Assembly (NCBI RefSeq): GCF_016801775.1
Contig: NZ_CP069004.1
Span: 744,001-808,000 of the forward strand
Direction: 5' to 3'
Source of the DNA: Sulfitobacter mediterraneus
GTDB lineage: Bacteria; Pseudomonadota; Alphaproteobacteria; Rhodobacterales; Rhodobacteraceae
Length of the DNA: 64,000 nucleotides
The stretch's first letter is position 1. Every line of letters starts with the position of its first letter. This document shows, in pieces, positions 46,167 to 55,857 of this stretch. A program made the translations under genes and the position numbers. The notes under the pieces were generated by a model. It made no database searches and was not told the origin of the DNA. It worked only from the letters and a program-made list of their open reading frames with translations.

Positions 46167-47516
46167 TTGGACATTCTTGGACTTCTTCCGCAATTTGGCA
46201 GCTTGATCTGGACCATCGTGGCCTTTGTTGTTGCACTGTCGGTGATTGTTGCGGTGCATGAATACGGCCATTACATCGTGGGCCGCTGGTCCGGCATTCA
46301 TGCCGATGTGTTCAGCCTTGGCTTTGGGCCGATCCTCTGGTCCGGTCATGACAAACGCGGCACCCGCTGGCAAATCGCTGCGCTGCCTTTGGGCGGTTAT
46401 GTGAAATTCGCGGGCGATGCCAATGCCGCGTCAGGCAAGGACGAGGCGGCGATGGCCGCCGTGGCAGACGATCCAGACAAACTGCGCCACACTATGCATG
46501 GCGCCCCGCTTTGGGCCCGTGCGGCCACGGTGGCGGCCGGCCCTGTCTTCAACTTTGTGATGTCGATCCTGATTTTCGGGGCGATCGCTTATACCGCTGG
46601 CGTGACAAAAGACCCTTTGACAGTAGGCGAATTGCGCGATCTGCCCCAGCAGGGCATCGAGTTGCAAGCAGGTGACGAGATCCTTGCGATCAACGGTCTC
46701 AAGGTGCCATCCATCGAAGATCCGGCCTATGGATCCTTCCTGGGCACAGTCCCCCAAGAACCTGTGCTGACCTATGAGGTGGAGCGCAACGGCCGGAAAC
46801 AAGCGGTAACCGGTCCCTATGTCATGCCGCCGCTCGTGTTGCAGGTCCTGCCACAATCGGCCGCCTATGCCGCCGGTCTGGAACCGGGGGATGTGATCAC
46901 GGCGATCAATGGTCGAGAGATCTTTGCCTTTGCCCAGCTCAAAGAGGTGGTCGAAGCCTCCGAAGGGGCGGCGCTGGAGCTGACCGTCTGGCGCGAGGGC
47001 CAAAACCTGCCGTTCACCATGACACCCAAGGTGGTGGATGAACCGCAGGAAGATGGCACCTTCAAACGCTCTGTGCGGATCGGGATCGCGGGCGGCATGG
47101 CCTTTGAAACGGCCACCGAAACGCCCGGATTGGGCGCGGCGGCAACAACCGGCGTGGCAAACACCTGGCGGATCATCACCGGCTCCATCTCGGGGCTCAA
47201 GCAAATGATTATCGGCAATATCAGCACCTGCAACCTGTCCGGGCCGGTCGGCATCGCCCAGACCTCCGGCGCCATGGCCAGCCAGGGGGCGCAATCCTTC
47301 ATCTATTTTATCGCAGTGCTCAGCACGGCTGTAGGATTGCTTAACCTCTTTCCGATCCCGGCGCTGGATGGCGGGCATCTGGTGTTCTACGCCTATGAGG
47401 CCGTTGCGGGCAAACCGCCGAGCGACAAGGCACTGCGGGTGCTGATGACGATCGGTCTGACGCTGGTGCTATCCCTGATGATCTTCGCGCTTGGCAATGA
47501 TCTGTTCTGCCCCTAG
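46167..47516 (+). CDS. rseP: Site-2 metalloprotease RseP
   Basis: 449-aa inner-membrane zinc protease that cleaves transmembrane anti-sigma factors and signal peptide remnants. HEYGH (residues 31-35) lies in the first membrane helix, and IPALDGGHL near 390 supplies the third ligand. Two PDZ domains lie between (about 120-290), with VLPQSAAYAAGLEPGDVI in the second. The start is a TTG at 46167, four bases after dxr; no ATG fits. Convergent ridA overlaps its stop by four bases. Confidence 0.92.
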   Translation: MDILGLLPQFGSLIWTIVAFVVALSVIVAVHEYGHYIVGRWSGIHADVFSLGFGPILWSGHDKRGTRWQIAALPLGGYVKFAGDANAASGKDEAAMAAVADDPDKLRHTMHGAPLWARAATVAAGPVFNFVMSILIFGAIAYTAGVTKDPLTVGELRDLPQQGIELQAGDEILAINGLKVPSIEDPAYGSFLGTVPQEPVLTYEVERNGRKQAVTGPYVMPPLVLQVLPQSAAYAAGLEPGDVITAINGREIFAFAQLKEVVEASEGAALELTVWREGQNLPFTMTPKVVDEPQEDGTFKRSVRIGIAGGMAFETATETPGLGAAATTGVANTWRIITGSISGLKQMIIGNISTCNLSGPVGIAQTSGAMASQGAQSFIYFIAVLSTAVGLLNLFPIPALDGGHLVFYAYEAVAGKPPSDKALRVLMTIGLTLVLSLMIFALGNDLFCP

Positions 47517-47905
47517 GGGCGCATGGACGCGATCACCCTGATTTCAACCACAGCCCCTTCCCGGCGAATACCGGCCACCTCAACGGCGGTCCAGGCCGGG
47601 TAGGGCGGGTTAAAGACTGACAGGCGCACCGCGTCGAAATCATCAAAATGATCCCGCAGACCCACGTGATAGCTGGTCATCTCGACAATCGCATCCATGC
47701 CCAGACCGGCCTCGGCCAGAACCATGCCGATCTTGGCAAAGGCCTGTTCAAACTGGGCAGTGGGATCGCCGGGCATTGCGCCATCCGGCCCTGATCCGGT
47801 TGTCCCGGTCAGATACAAATGATCGCCCGAGACAATGCCGGGCGACATATTGAGCGCCTCTGCGGCGTCGGACACGGCGGCAGGGATGATGGCGCGTTTC
47901 GACAT
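47513..47905 (-). CDS. RidA-family protein (enamine/imine deaminase fold)
   Basis: 130-aa YjgF/YER057c/UK114 homologue. Family blocks are SPGIVSGDHLYLTGTTG near residue 21-37, TAQFEQAFAKIGMVLAEAG near 48-66, and PPYPAWTAVEVAGI near 100-113 (conserved Pro and Glu; the family's usual catalytic Arg position near 105 is Trp here). RidA proteins hydrolyse reactive 2-aminoacrylate-type imines, but this one may differ because of that change. It lies on the opposite strand between rseP and the DUF4274-like gene. Confidence 0.85.
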   Translation of the reverse strand: MSKRAIIPAAVSDAAEALNMSPGIVSGDHLYLTGTTGSGPDGAMPGDPTAQFEQAFAKIGMVLAEAGLGMDAIVEMTSYHVGLRDHFDDFDAVRLSVFNPPYPAWTAVEVAGIRREGAVVEIRVIASMRP

Positions 47906-48113
47906 GGGAGGATCCTTTCAAGGGGGTGAGTGTAGCAATATCCAGTGCAGGTTCGAACGGTGATTTTCTTGTGAGAAGCCGAATCTTGATCGACATTGCG
48001 GACAAATTGATTGCTGCAAATCTATCGAGCGCCGACTTTCGCACGAAGAGCCCAAAAATTGACACATTTTTTTGTTGGTAGTTGATCCAATTGGAACGAC
48101 AGAGGCGGTCGGA

Positions 48114-49142
48114 ATGCTCCTCAATTTGCTCAGAAAACCAAAACATAAACCGTATCTTGCCCTTCGGGCGCCGGCAGAGAAAATGATACGTCGCAAGCAG
48201 CTCCCGCCTGTTGAACAACTCCGAAATACGATAAGCGGTGGCTCCGCCCTCATGACCTCTTGGGCCTACTCTGAAAGCGCACGCAAGAAAGCCGGTTCCC
48301 AGATACCGCGCGGGCCCAGTATGGCGGAATTTCTAGGTGAGATATCCAGAGAGATCGGATCTGTTCAACCGGTTGTCAAAGGCAAAGGAATGAGCGTCGA
48401 CCAGTTGGCAGAGCGTGCCGCAATTTATCGTCTGATCCTGTCGCCAAAGACTGATGCAGAGAATGTGGTTGCGCTGTTCAAGGATACAAATGCAGCGCGG
48501 GCCCTGAGATCCCGTGCCGAAATGCACCAGAGAAATGTCGATGCCTTTGAAGCTCAGAAAAGGGCTTATCAAGACGCATTGTCCGACTGGGAACACCATG
48601 GAAACAACCCAAGGTACCACGAAGAAGAAGATTTCGTAGGGTTGCTTCGCGATGCGAAGACAAATGATCGGGATCTATGGCATGTGGTCGCTTGTGATGT
48701 AGAACGTGGATCTAAGGTAGATGAAGATGCACTTTTCTGGATATTGGCCCAGCCCGATTGTGACAGTGCTACGGTCGCGGCATTCGTGAACAGGTATATT
48801 GCGCAAGGATATGTTGCCTCGCGAATTGCAAGAGAAAGCAAGAAAAACAATACGCAGTTTGCCGATACGTTTGCGGCCGTTATTGAACGCTGGAATGACG
48901 GTTTCTATAAGACAGAAACACTGGACTTCACAGATTGGGATTTTGAAGCTTGTGAGCCGGCCTTTTTGAAGCAACGGGAAAAGGTGAGGCATATGATAGG
49001 TCGTGAGCCATGGGGCATCCCAAAGGATCTGTTCAAACCCTATCCCGGAAAATCTACGCAACCAACATTATACTATCGCCATGGTATGGGACTGATGGAC
49101 CTTCCGCCGCGCTCAGAAGATTATTTTAGCTCGGGCGATTAA
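48114..49142 (+). CDS. DUF4274-like protein of unknown function
   Basis: 342-aa soluble, charged protein. The central region (about residues 190-270) resembles the DUF4274 domain: LWHVVACDVERGSKVDEDALFW then ILAQPDCDSATVAAFVNRYI and IERWNDGFYKTETLDF. The N-terminal part is basic with no signal peptide. The frame opens at TTG 48072, but I prefer ATG 48114, with GAGG eight bases before it. Its codon use and A/T-richer composition differ from the flanking envelope genes, and rseP and bamA are directly adjacent in many relatives, so acquisition by transfer is likely. Function not known. Confidence 0.65.
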   Translation: MLLNLLRKPKHKPYLALRAPAEKMIRRKQLPPVEQLRNTISGGSALMTSWAYSESARKKAGSQIPRGPSMAEFLGEISREIGSVQPVVKGKGMSVDQLAERAAIYRLILSPKTDAENVVALFKDTNAARALRSRAEMHQRNVDAFEAQKRAYQDALSDWEHHGNNPRYHEEEDFVGLLRDAKTNDRDLWHVVACDVERGSKVDEDALFWILAQPDCDSATVAAFVNRYIAQGYVASRIARESKKNNTQFADTFAAVIERWNDGFYKTETLDFTDWDFEACEPAFLKQREKVRHMIGREPWGIPKDLFKPYPGKSTQPTLYYRHGMGLMDLPPRSEDYFSSGD

Positions 49143-49346
49143 ACTCGTCAGCGAAGACCGACCTAAATTCAGATTTCATCAGGTCTTGGCAAGCCGATAT
49201 TGCCCAGCTGTCACGACCCAGGCTTTGATCGCAAATCGACCCAAAATGGCCTGCTCTCACCACATTGCCCCAAAATCGCCACAATTCATCAAAATCGTGC
49301 CGCATTGCCCCGATAGAAACGCAAGTAGTTAAATCGGAGCAGACCC

Positions 49347-49472
49347 ATGCACACATTACAGCAATCCTATCGCGGCCTCAGCCTGTTGGCGGATATCAAC
49401 ATGGATCGTCTTTTGTATATCGGTGCGATTGGCGCGGCATTGGCTGCCGGGGCGTTTATCGGATCGCTCTGA
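49347..49472 (+). CDS. Small membrane protein (41 aa) upstream of bamA
   Basis: A 41-codon frame with GGAG (49336-49339) seven bases before its ATG. The N-terminal part (MHTLQQSYRGLSLLADIN) is polar and the second half (DRLLYIGAIGAALAAGAF) is one membrane segment. It ends in GSL. A terminator follows 38 bases later, so it is an independent short transcript. Its upstream 200 bases show no gene. Function unknown. Confidence 0.7.
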   Translation: MHTLQQSYRGLSLLADINMDRLLYIGAIGAALAAGAFIGSL

Positions 49473-49509
49473 TCCGTTTCCCACACTACCTCATGATGTT
49501 TCGACTTTG

Positions 49510-49538
49510 AAAAGCACTGCATAATGTAGTGCTTTTTT
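49510..49538 (+). terminator. Terminator after the 41-aa gene
   Basis: An 11-bp or longer stem, AAAGCACTGCA with TGTAGTGCTTT (49511-49521 and 49525-49535), with one G-T pair and a 3-base loop, is followed by a run of Ts. Confidence 0.85.
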
Positions 49539-49616
49539 GCTTGTCCGGGTTTTGACAATCCGCGTTAACCTGCGTACTCAGGTTGGCAATGGATGTCGCA
49601 AAATTGGGTTTGAACC

Positions 49617-51974
49617 ATGAGGCTGAATACCTGGGGCGGTGTGCCTGTGAAACAGGCGCGAAAGAAAGATTTCGCTAACGCAATTCGGGGCGCTTCTGTT
49701 TGCGCTTTGTTGTCAGTGGCTTGGCTGATTCCAGCCGCCGAGGCGGTGGCGCAGGAGTACCGGTTTAACTCGGTTGTGATCAACGGAAACGAACGGATCG
49801 GCGACAGCGCGATCCTTTCGCGGGCCGGAATCAGGCGCGGGGCGGTTGTGTCAGGCGGTCAGCTGAATGACGCCTACCAGAACCTGCAAAACTCCGGATT
49901 GTTCGAAACGGTCGCGATTGAGCCGCGTGGCGGCACATTGGTGATCACGGTTACCGAACTGCCGACCCTGAACCGCGTGCGCTTTGAGGGCAACAAGCGG
50001 ATCAAGGATGACAACCTGCAAGGGGTGATCTCCTCGACCGAGCGGCGGGTGTTTAACCCGGCCCAGGCCGAGGCGGACGCAGCCGCAATTGTCGAGGCCT
50101 ATGCCAACGATGGCCGGATCGCCGCACGTGTGCAGCCCCGCATCATCCGCCGCAGCCAGAACCGTGTGGATCTGGTGTTTGAAATTTTCGAAGGCGACAA
50201 CGTCGAGATTGAACGGCTCAGCTTCTCCGGCAACCGCGTCTATTCTGACCGCCGTCTGCGCCGGGTGCTTGGCACCAAACAGGCGGGCCTGTTCCGCCGT
50301 CTGGTGCGCCGGGATACCTTTGTTGAAAGCCGTGTTGAGGCTGACAAACAGATGCTGCGCGATTTCTACCTGTCTCGCGGCTACGTCGATATGCGCACCA
50401 CCGCGGTGAACGGCGAATTGACCGAAGAGCGCGACGGGTTCTTCGTGTCCTACAACATCACCGAGGGCCAGCAGTTCAGCTTTGGCGAAGTGAATGTTGT
50501 CTCCGAGATGCCGAATGTGGATGCCGACGTCTATCGCAAGATCATCAAGGTGCGATCGGGCAAGATCTATTCACCCACCGTGGTTGAGGCGGACATCGCC
50601 CGTCTGGAACGTCAGGCGATCCGCGATGGGGTGGACTTCATGCGCGTTGAGCCACGGATCGAGCGCAATGACCGCGATCTGACGCTGAATGTGACCTATG
50701 TCCTCAGCCGTGGCCCGCGCGTGTTCGTGGAACGGATCGATATTGAGGGCAACACCACCACGCTTGACCGCGTCATCCGCCGTGAATTTGACAGCGTTGA
50801 AGGCGATCCCTTCAACCCGCGTGAAATCCGGCAGGCCGCCGAACGCATTCGCGCACTTGGGTTCTTTGAAACCGCTCAGGTGAACGCCCGCGAAGGCAGC
50901 AGCGGCGAACAGGTTGTTGTGGATGTGGATGTCGAGGAAAAACCAACCGGGTCTTTGAACTTTGGCGGGACTTTCTCCAACAACGACGGCTTTGGTGTTG
51001 TGATCAGCTTTGCCGAGAACAACTTCCTCGGGCGCGGACAACGGCTTGGCCTGTCGCTTTCCACAGCGTCAGATGCAAAGCGGTACGGGATTAAATTCAC
51101 CGAACCACGCCTGTTGGGCCGTGATTTGGCATTTGGTCTTGAGCTGGATTATGCCGAAACAGATTCGCAATATTTCTCTTACGACACCAACAATTTCGTG
51201 TTCAGACCCAGCCTGACCTTCCCGGTCAGTGAAAATGGCCGTCTGCAACTGCGCTACACCGCAGAAGAGATCGAAACAGTGGCACGTGAGGTGCCGGTTC
51301 ATGGCCTTACGGCGGCGGGCGACATCGCAGCCGGCGCGCAACTGTCGTCTTCCATCGGCTATGAATACACCTTTGACACCCGGCGCACCGGTCTCGACCC
51401 AACCTCGGGCGTGTTGTTCAAATTCAGCCAGGATTTCGCCGGACTTGGCGGCGACAGCAAATTCATTCGCACCACGGCGAAGGTTGTTGGGGAAAAGAAG
51501 ATCTTTAACGAAGAGGTCACTTTGCGGGCGACCCTTGAGGGCGGCGCATTGGCGTGGTCCGAAGGCACCAACCGCATCGTGGACCGCTTTATCCTGACCC
51601 CGTCGATCATTCGCGGTTTTGAGCCGGGCGGCATTGGCCCGCGTGACGTGAGCGGCACAGCCAATGACCCATTGGGCGGCAACCTTTACGTCGCGGCGCG
51701 GTTCGAGGCGGAATTCCCGCTTGGTCTGCCCGAAGAATACGGGATCACCGGCGGCGTATTCTACGACGTTGGCAACCTGTGGGATCTCAGTGATGTGAAC
51801 TACAACGGCGGCACCGTCGTTGGCGAAAGCGGTTCCTTCCGCCATGTGGTCGGCCTGTCTGTGTTCTGGCAAACCCCTGTCGGTCCGCTGCAGTTCAATG
51901 TCTCCAAGGCCCTGAAAAGCGAGACCTTTGACAAGGAACAAAGCTTTGAGGTCACGCTGCGCACCGAGTTCTAG
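49617..51974 (+). CDS. bamA: Outer membrane protein assembly factor BamA
   Basis: 785-aa Omp85-type beta-barrel that inserts outer membrane proteins. A signal peptide (about 1-44, AAEAVAQ cut) precedes five POTRA domains (about 45-445; FNSVVINGNERIGDSAI, FEGNKRIKDDNLQ, LSFSGNRVYSDRRLRRVL, INVVSEMP-type pieces, VERIDIEGNTTTLDRVI). A 16-strand barrel follows, ending in the outer-membrane signal VTLRTEF. FIRGFEPGGIGPRD-type loop (the L6 RGF motif) is near residue 663. The outer-membrane location is certain. Confidence 0.95.
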   Translation: MRLNTWGGVPVKQARKKDFANAIRGASVCALLSVAWLIPAAEAVAQEYRFNSVVINGNERIGDSAILSRAGIRRGAVVSGGQLNDAYQNLQNSGLFETVAIEPRGGTLVITVTELPTLNRVRFEGNKRIKDDNLQGVISSTERRVFNPAQAEADAAAIVEAYANDGRIAARVQPRIIRRSQNRVDLVFEIFEGDNVEIERLSFSGNRVYSDRRLRRVLGTKQAGLFRRLVRRDTFVESRVEADKQMLRDFYLSRGYVDMRTTAVNGELTEERDGFFVSYNITEGQQFSFGEVNVVSEMPNVDADVYRKIIKVRSGKIYSPTVVEADIARLERQAIRDGVDFMRVEPRIERNDRDLTLNVTYVLSRGPRVFVERIDIEGNTTTLDRVIRREFDSVEGDPFNPREIRQAAERIRALGFFETAQVNAREGSSGEQVVVDVDVEEKPTGSLNFGGTFSNNDGFGVVISFAENNFLGRGQRLGLSLSTASDAKRYGIKFTEPRLLGRDLAFGLELDYAETDSQYFSYDTNNFVFRPSLTFPVSENGRLQLRYTAEEIETVAREVPVHGLTAAGDIAAGAQLSSSIGYEYTFDTRRTGLDPTSGVLFKFSQDFAGLGGDSKFIRTTAKVVGEKKIFNEEVTLRATLEGGALAWSEGTNRIVDRFILTPSIIRGFEPGGIGPRDVSGTANDPLGGNLYVAARFEAEFPLGLPEEYGITGGVFYDVGNLWDLSDVNYNGGTVVGESGSFRHVVGLSVFWQTPVGPLQFNVSKALKSETFDKEQSFEVTLRTEF

Positions 51975-51978
51975 GGCG

Positions 51979-52545
51979 ATGAAATTGCCTTTTGCCTGCG
52001 TCATTGCGGTGCTGGCCCTGCTTGGGGCCACACCCACATATGCACAGCAACAAGGTGGCAGCAGTCTCAATCTCGGGTCCATCTCAAGCCCTTTGCTGAC
52101 TTTGGATTCGGACCGGGTCTTTCTCGAAAGTGCCTTTGGCCGCCGCGTGGCGGGTGAGGTGGAAAGCAAGGCAGCAGAATTGGCCGCTGATTTTCGCCAG
52201 ATCGAGGCAGAGCTCGAGGCAGAAGAGCGTGAATTGACCGATCTGCGCCCGACCTTGCCGGCAGAAGAATTTCGCGCGTTGGCGGACCAGTTTGATCAGA
52301 AGGTGCAAACCATCCGGCAGGAACAGGCTGCCAAGGAACGCGATCTGAACCAACTGCTCGACAAAGAACGGGAAGTGTTTTTGGGGGCCGCGGCACCGGT
52401 CATGGAACAACTGATGCGCCGGAGCGGCGCCGTGGTGATCCTTGAGCGACGGTCGGTTTTCTACAGTGCCAACGCGATCGACATCACGGACGCCGCCATC
52501 GCGTTACTGGATGAAACATTGGGCAGCGGGATCGAGCCGAAGTAG
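51979..52545 (+). CDS. OmpH/Skp-family periplasmic chaperone
   Basis: 188-aa protein with a signal peptide (LPFACVIAVLALLGATPTYA) and a long coiled coil (about 60-135; AELAADFRQIEAELEAEER, LADQFDQKVQTIRQEQAAK). That is the Skp chaperone layout for delivering unfolded outer-membrane proteins. Its position between bamA and fabZ is the usual skp/ompH place. The C-terminal third (SGAVVILERRSVFYSANAID) matches the OmpH core. The start is four bases after bamA's stop. Confidence 0.86.
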   Translation: MKLPFACVIAVLALLGATPTYAQQQGGSSLNLGSISSPLLTLDSDRVFLESAFGRRVAGEVESKAAELAADFRQIEAELEAEERELTDLRPTLPAEEFRALADQFDQKVQTIRQEQAAKERDLNQLLDKEREVFLGAAAPVMEQLMRRSGAVVILERRSVFYSANAIDITDAAIALLDETLGSGIEPK

Positions 52546-52620
52546 CGCCGATCTGATGCTTGCCCCAATGGGCCTGAGTTGATAGCCCTGTTATACGCCC
52601 TTGCAATCAAAGGACATTCC

Positions 52621-53091
52621 ATGAGCCAAGAGAAATTGCGCGCCGACATTCAAATGATTCAGCGCATCCTGCCGCACCGTTATCCGTTTTTGCTGGTCGA
52701 TAAAGTCGAAGAGATCGACGGCACATCCTCTGCAGTGGGCTACAAGAACGTCACCATGAACGAGCCGCATTTTCAGGGGCATTTCCCCGGCACGCCGATC
52801 ATGCCGGGCGTTACCATTGTCGAGGCGATGGCGCAGACCGCAGGCGTGATGGTTGGTGTGGCGCTGGAACAGATGGACAAGGAAATGTTGATCTATTTCA
52901 TGTCCATCGACAAATGCAAATTCCGCCGCAAGGTTGTGCCGGGCGATGTGTTGCGCATGGACCTGAAGACTGTGCGGGGCAAACCGGGCGGCAAGGTCTG
53001 GCGATTTGCCGGTGTGGCCACCGTCGAGGGCGAAATGGCCGCCGAGGCGGAGTTTATGGCGATGCTGGATCTGCCGAAAGAGGACGCATGA
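52621..53091 (+). CDS. fabZ: 3-hydroxyacyl-[ACP] dehydratase FabZ
   Basis: 156-aa hot-dog-fold dehydratase of fatty acid synthesis. The motif [14 protein letters not shown] is near residue 15-28, and the active site [15 protein letters not shown] (catalytic His) and [10 protein letters not shown] (catalytic Glu) lie near 54-80. ATG 52621 was chosen over an upstream in-frame ATG (52579) that would add 14 residues. Its stop overlaps the lpxA start. Confidence 0.95.
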   Translation: MSQEKLRADIQMIQRILPHRYPFLLVDKVEEIDGTSSAVGYKNVTMNEPHFQGHFPGTPIMPGVTIVEAMAQTAGVMVGVALEQMDKEMLIYFMSIDKCKFRRKVVPGDVLRMDLKTVRGKPGGKVWRFAGVATVEGEMAAEAEFMAMLDLPKEDA

Positions 53092-53870
53092 GCAACATCC
53101 ACCCCTCAGCGGTGATCGAAGACGGGGCGCAGATTGACCCCTCCGCCCTGGTGGGGCCATTTTGCGTGGTTGGTGCCCAGGTCGTCTTGCATGCAGGCGT
53201 GGTACTGAAAAGCCATGTAGTGGTCACCGGCCAGACCGAAGTTGGCGAAGGCACCGAAATATTTTCATTCGCGGTGATTGGCGAAATCCCCCAGGATCTG
53301 AAGTTCAAGGGCGAGGCCAGCCGCCTTGTGATCGGCAAGCGCAACCGCATCCGCGAACATGTCACCATGAACTGCGGCACCGAGGGCGGCGGCGGTTTGA
53401 CCAAGGTTGGCGACGACGGCTTGTTCATGGCTGGCTGTCATATTGCCCATGACGCGATCATCGGCGACCGGGTGATTGTTGTGAACAGCGCCGCGGTGGC
53501 CGGCCATTGCGTGCTGGAAGATGACGTAATCATCGGTGGCCTGTCGGGCATTCACCAGTTTGTCCGCATCGGGCAGGGTGCCATCGTGGGGGCCGTGACG
53601 ATGGTGACCAACGATGTGATCCCCTATGGGCTGGTGCAGGCCCCGCGCGGCGATCTGGATGGGCTTAACCTTGTCGGGCTCAAACGCCGCGGCGTGGCCC
53701 GCAGTGATATCACTGCCTTGCGCGCCGCCTTTCAGATGCTCGCCCAGGGCGAAGGCACATTTCATGACCGCGCCCGCCGTCTTGGTGAAGAAACCGAAAG
53801 CGACTACGTGCGCCAGCTTGTTGATTTTGTGGCCGCCGACAGCAGCCGCAATTTCCTGACCCCGAAATGA
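53088..53870 (+). CDS. lpxA: Acyl-[ACP]:UDP-N-acetylglucosamine O-acyltransferase
   Basis: 260-aa left-handed beta-helix enzyme that starts lipid A synthesis. Hexapeptide repeats run from about residue 5 to 190, with [16 protein letters not shown] and the catalytic-His block [18 protein letters not shown] near 120. The C-terminal helical domain has [20 protein letters not shown]. It overlaps fabZ and lpxI by four bases each (ATGA), a tightly coupled unit. Confidence 0.95.
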   Translation: MSNIHPSAVIEDGAQIDPSALVGPFCVVGAQVVLHAGVVLKSHVVVTGQTEVGEGTEIFSFAVIGEIPQDLKFKGEASRLVIGKRNRIREHVTMNCGTEGGGGLTKVGDDGLFMAGCHIAHDAIIGDRVIVVNSAAVAGHCVLEDDVIIGGLSGIHQFVRIGQGAIVGAVTMVTNDVIPYGLVQAPRGDLDGLNLVGLKRRGVARSDITALRAAFQMLAQGEGTFHDRARRLGEETESDYVRQLVDFVAADSSRNFLTPK

Positions 53871-54667
53871 CGCTGGCCTTGATCGCAGGGCGCGGCGATC
53901 TGCCCGCCAAAGTCGCCGCCGCGCAGGATCAGGCGCCATTGATCTGCGGCTATGAAGGCATGTTGCCCGACAGCGTGTCCGCTGATCTGACTTTCCGTCT
54001 TGAAACCCTTGGCACATTGCTGGTGCAACTGGGCGAGCGCGGCATCACAAGGGTTTGCTTTTGCGGAGCAATCGACCGGCCCGCGCTTGACCCGTCCAAG
54101 CTGGACGCAGAAACGCTACCGCTGGTGCCGCTGTTTCAAAAGGCTCTGGCCGCAGGCGACAATGGCGCGTTGCAGATCCTGATGGAAATCTTTGAACAAA
54201 CCGGGTTTGACGTGGTTGGCGCGGATGAATTGCTGCCCGACCTGGTCGCGCAGCAAGGGGTCTTGTCTGAAAAATGGCCCAATGCGCAAATGCGCAAGGA
54301 TGCTGCCAAGGGTGAGGCAGTTCTGGCCGGTTTGGCCCCGCTCGACATCGGGCAAGCCTGCGTGATTGGCCGCGAACAGGTGCTGGGGGTCGAAACCATT
54401 GGCGGCACAGATCATCTGCTGTCCACATTACCGCCCGAGGCGAAAGGCGCCGATGCGATCCTGTGCAAAGGACCCAAAGAGGGCCAGATACGTGAGATCG
54501 ACATGCCCACCATCGGGCCAAACACCTTGACCGCTGCCCATGCCGCCGGTCTGGCCGGTGTGGTGGTGGATGCAGGCGATGTGATCATCCTCGATCAGGA
54601 CCGTTGCGCCGCCTTGGCCGATGAGCTGGGTCTCGTGCTATGGGTGCGGCGCGGGGGCGAAGGGTGA
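53867..54667 (+). CDS. lpxI: UDP-2,3-diacylglucosamine diphosphatase LpxI
   Basis: 266-aa enzyme hydrolysing UDP-2,3-diacylglucosamine, the alphaproteobacterial alternative to LpxH. Family pieces are LALIAGRGDLPAKVA at the N-terminus, VCFCGAIDRPAL near 63, GDNGALQILMEIFE near 103-117, and GKGEAVLAG-type with IGGTDHLL and PTIGPNTLTAAHAAGLAGVV at the C-terminal half. It sits between lpxA and lpxB as expected. Confidence 0.93.
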   Translation: MTLALIAGRGDLPAKVAAAQDQAPLICGYEGMLPDSVSADLTFRLETLGTLLVQLGERGITRVCFCGAIDRPALDPSKLDAETLPLVPLFQKALAAGDNGALQILMEIFEQTGFDVVGADELLPDLVAQQGVLSEKWPNAQMRKDAAKGEAVLAGLAPLDIGQACVIGREQVLGVETIGGTDHLLSTLPPEAKGADAILCKGPKEGQIREIDMPTIGPNTLTAAHAAGLAGVVVDAGDVIILDQDRCAALADELGLVLWVRRGGEG

Positions 54668-55818
54668 AGGTCTTTATCCTTGCCGGGGAGCCGTCTGGCG
54701 ACAAGCTGGGCGGGGCCTTGATGGCAGGGTTAAAGGAGCTGCGCCCGGACGTGCAGTTCGACGGGATCGGCGGGCCGGAGATGATGGCCCAGGGGTTGGT
54801 CAGTCGTTTCGATATGACCGAATTGAGCGTCATGGGGCTGGCAGAGATCCTGCCGAAGTACCGGGCTTTGATGGCGCGGATAAACGAGACCGCGCAGGCG
54901 GTGATCGACACCGCACCCGATGTTTTGATCACTATCGACAGCCCCGATTTCTCGCTGCGGGTGGCGCGTCGGGTTAAGGCCAAAAGCAGCATCAGAACAG
55001 TGCATTACGTGGCGCCATCGGTTTGGGCGTGGCGTCCGGGACGGGCAGAGAAAATGGCCCGTTGGGTCGATCATGTTTTAGCGCTTTTGCCCTTTGAGCC
55101 CCCCTTCATGGAAGCGGCAGGCATGGCCTGTGATTTTGTCGGACATCCGGTGGTTGCGGAACCTGTGGCCCAGTCCGATGAAATTGCTGCGTTTCGGGCA
55201 TCGATGGATCTGGCGGATGCGCCGCTTGCACTGATCCTGCCCGGATCGCGGCGCAGCGAGGTGAGCCGTTTGCTGCCGATCTTCCAACAGGTTGCCGCCC
55301 GATTGGTGCGGGCGCGGCCGGATCTGCGCATCGTGGTGCCCGCAGCCGGGCCGGTTGCTTCAGATGTGCGCCGGGCCATGCGCACCTGGGAAGGGCGACC
55401 GATCGTTCTGGACCCCACGGAGATGGAACTCAGCGCAGCGCAGGCGCAAAAACGGGCCGCCTTTGCCGCCGCCGATGTGGCGGTCGCGGCCTCTGGCACC
55501 GTTTCGCTGGAACTGGCGGCGGCGACCACACCCATGGTGATCGCCTATGACATGAATTGGCTCAGCCGCCAGATCATTGGCCGGATGGTCAAGATCGACA
55601 CGGTGACACTGGTCAATCTGGTGTCGGAAACCCGTGCGGTGCCGGAGTTTATTGGCGCAAATTGCCGACCCGGACCCATTGCCGAGGCAGCGTTGAAGGT
55701 TTTGGATGACCCGCAAATGCAACTGGATGCGATGGCCCTGACGATGCAGCGTTTGGGGCAGGGCGGTGCAGCGCCAGGACTGCGCGCGGCGCAGGCTGTT
55801 TTAGACCGGTTGCCGTAA
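54664..55818 (+). CDS. lpxB: Lipid-A-disaccharide synthase
   Basis: 384-aa GT19 glycosyltransferase that joins UDP-diacylglucosamine and lipid X. The N-terminal block is VFILAGEPSGDKLGG, then GIGGPEMMAQGL and FSVMGLAEI-type (LSVMGLAEILPKY) near 55-70. YVAPSVWAWRPGRAEKM near 115, LPGSRRSEV near 198-206, and ASGTVSLELAAATTPMVIAY near 275-295 complete the signature. The GTG start overlaps the lpxI stop (GTGA). Confidence 0.94.
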   Translation: MKVFILAGEPSGDKLGGALMAGLKELRPDVQFDGIGGPEMMAQGLVSRFDMTELSVMGLAEILPKYRALMARINETAQAVIDTAPDVLITIDSPDFSLRVARRVKAKSSIRTVHYVAPSVWAWRPGRAEKMARWVDHVLALLPFEPPFMEAAGMACDFVGHPVVAEPVAQSDEIAAFRASMDLADAPLALILPGSRRSEVSRLLPIFQQVAARLVRARPDLRIVVPAAGPVASDVRRAMRTWEGRPIVLDPTEMELSAAQAQKRAAFAAADVAVAASGTVSLELAAATTPMVIAYDMNWLSRQIIGRMVKIDTVTLVNLVSETRAVPEFIGANCRPGPIAEAALKVLDDPQMQLDAMALTMQRLGQGGAAPGLRAAQAVLDRLP

Positions 55819-55857
55819 TGGCCGCGCCTGTCGGCGCGATTCTATCTGTTTTACGGA

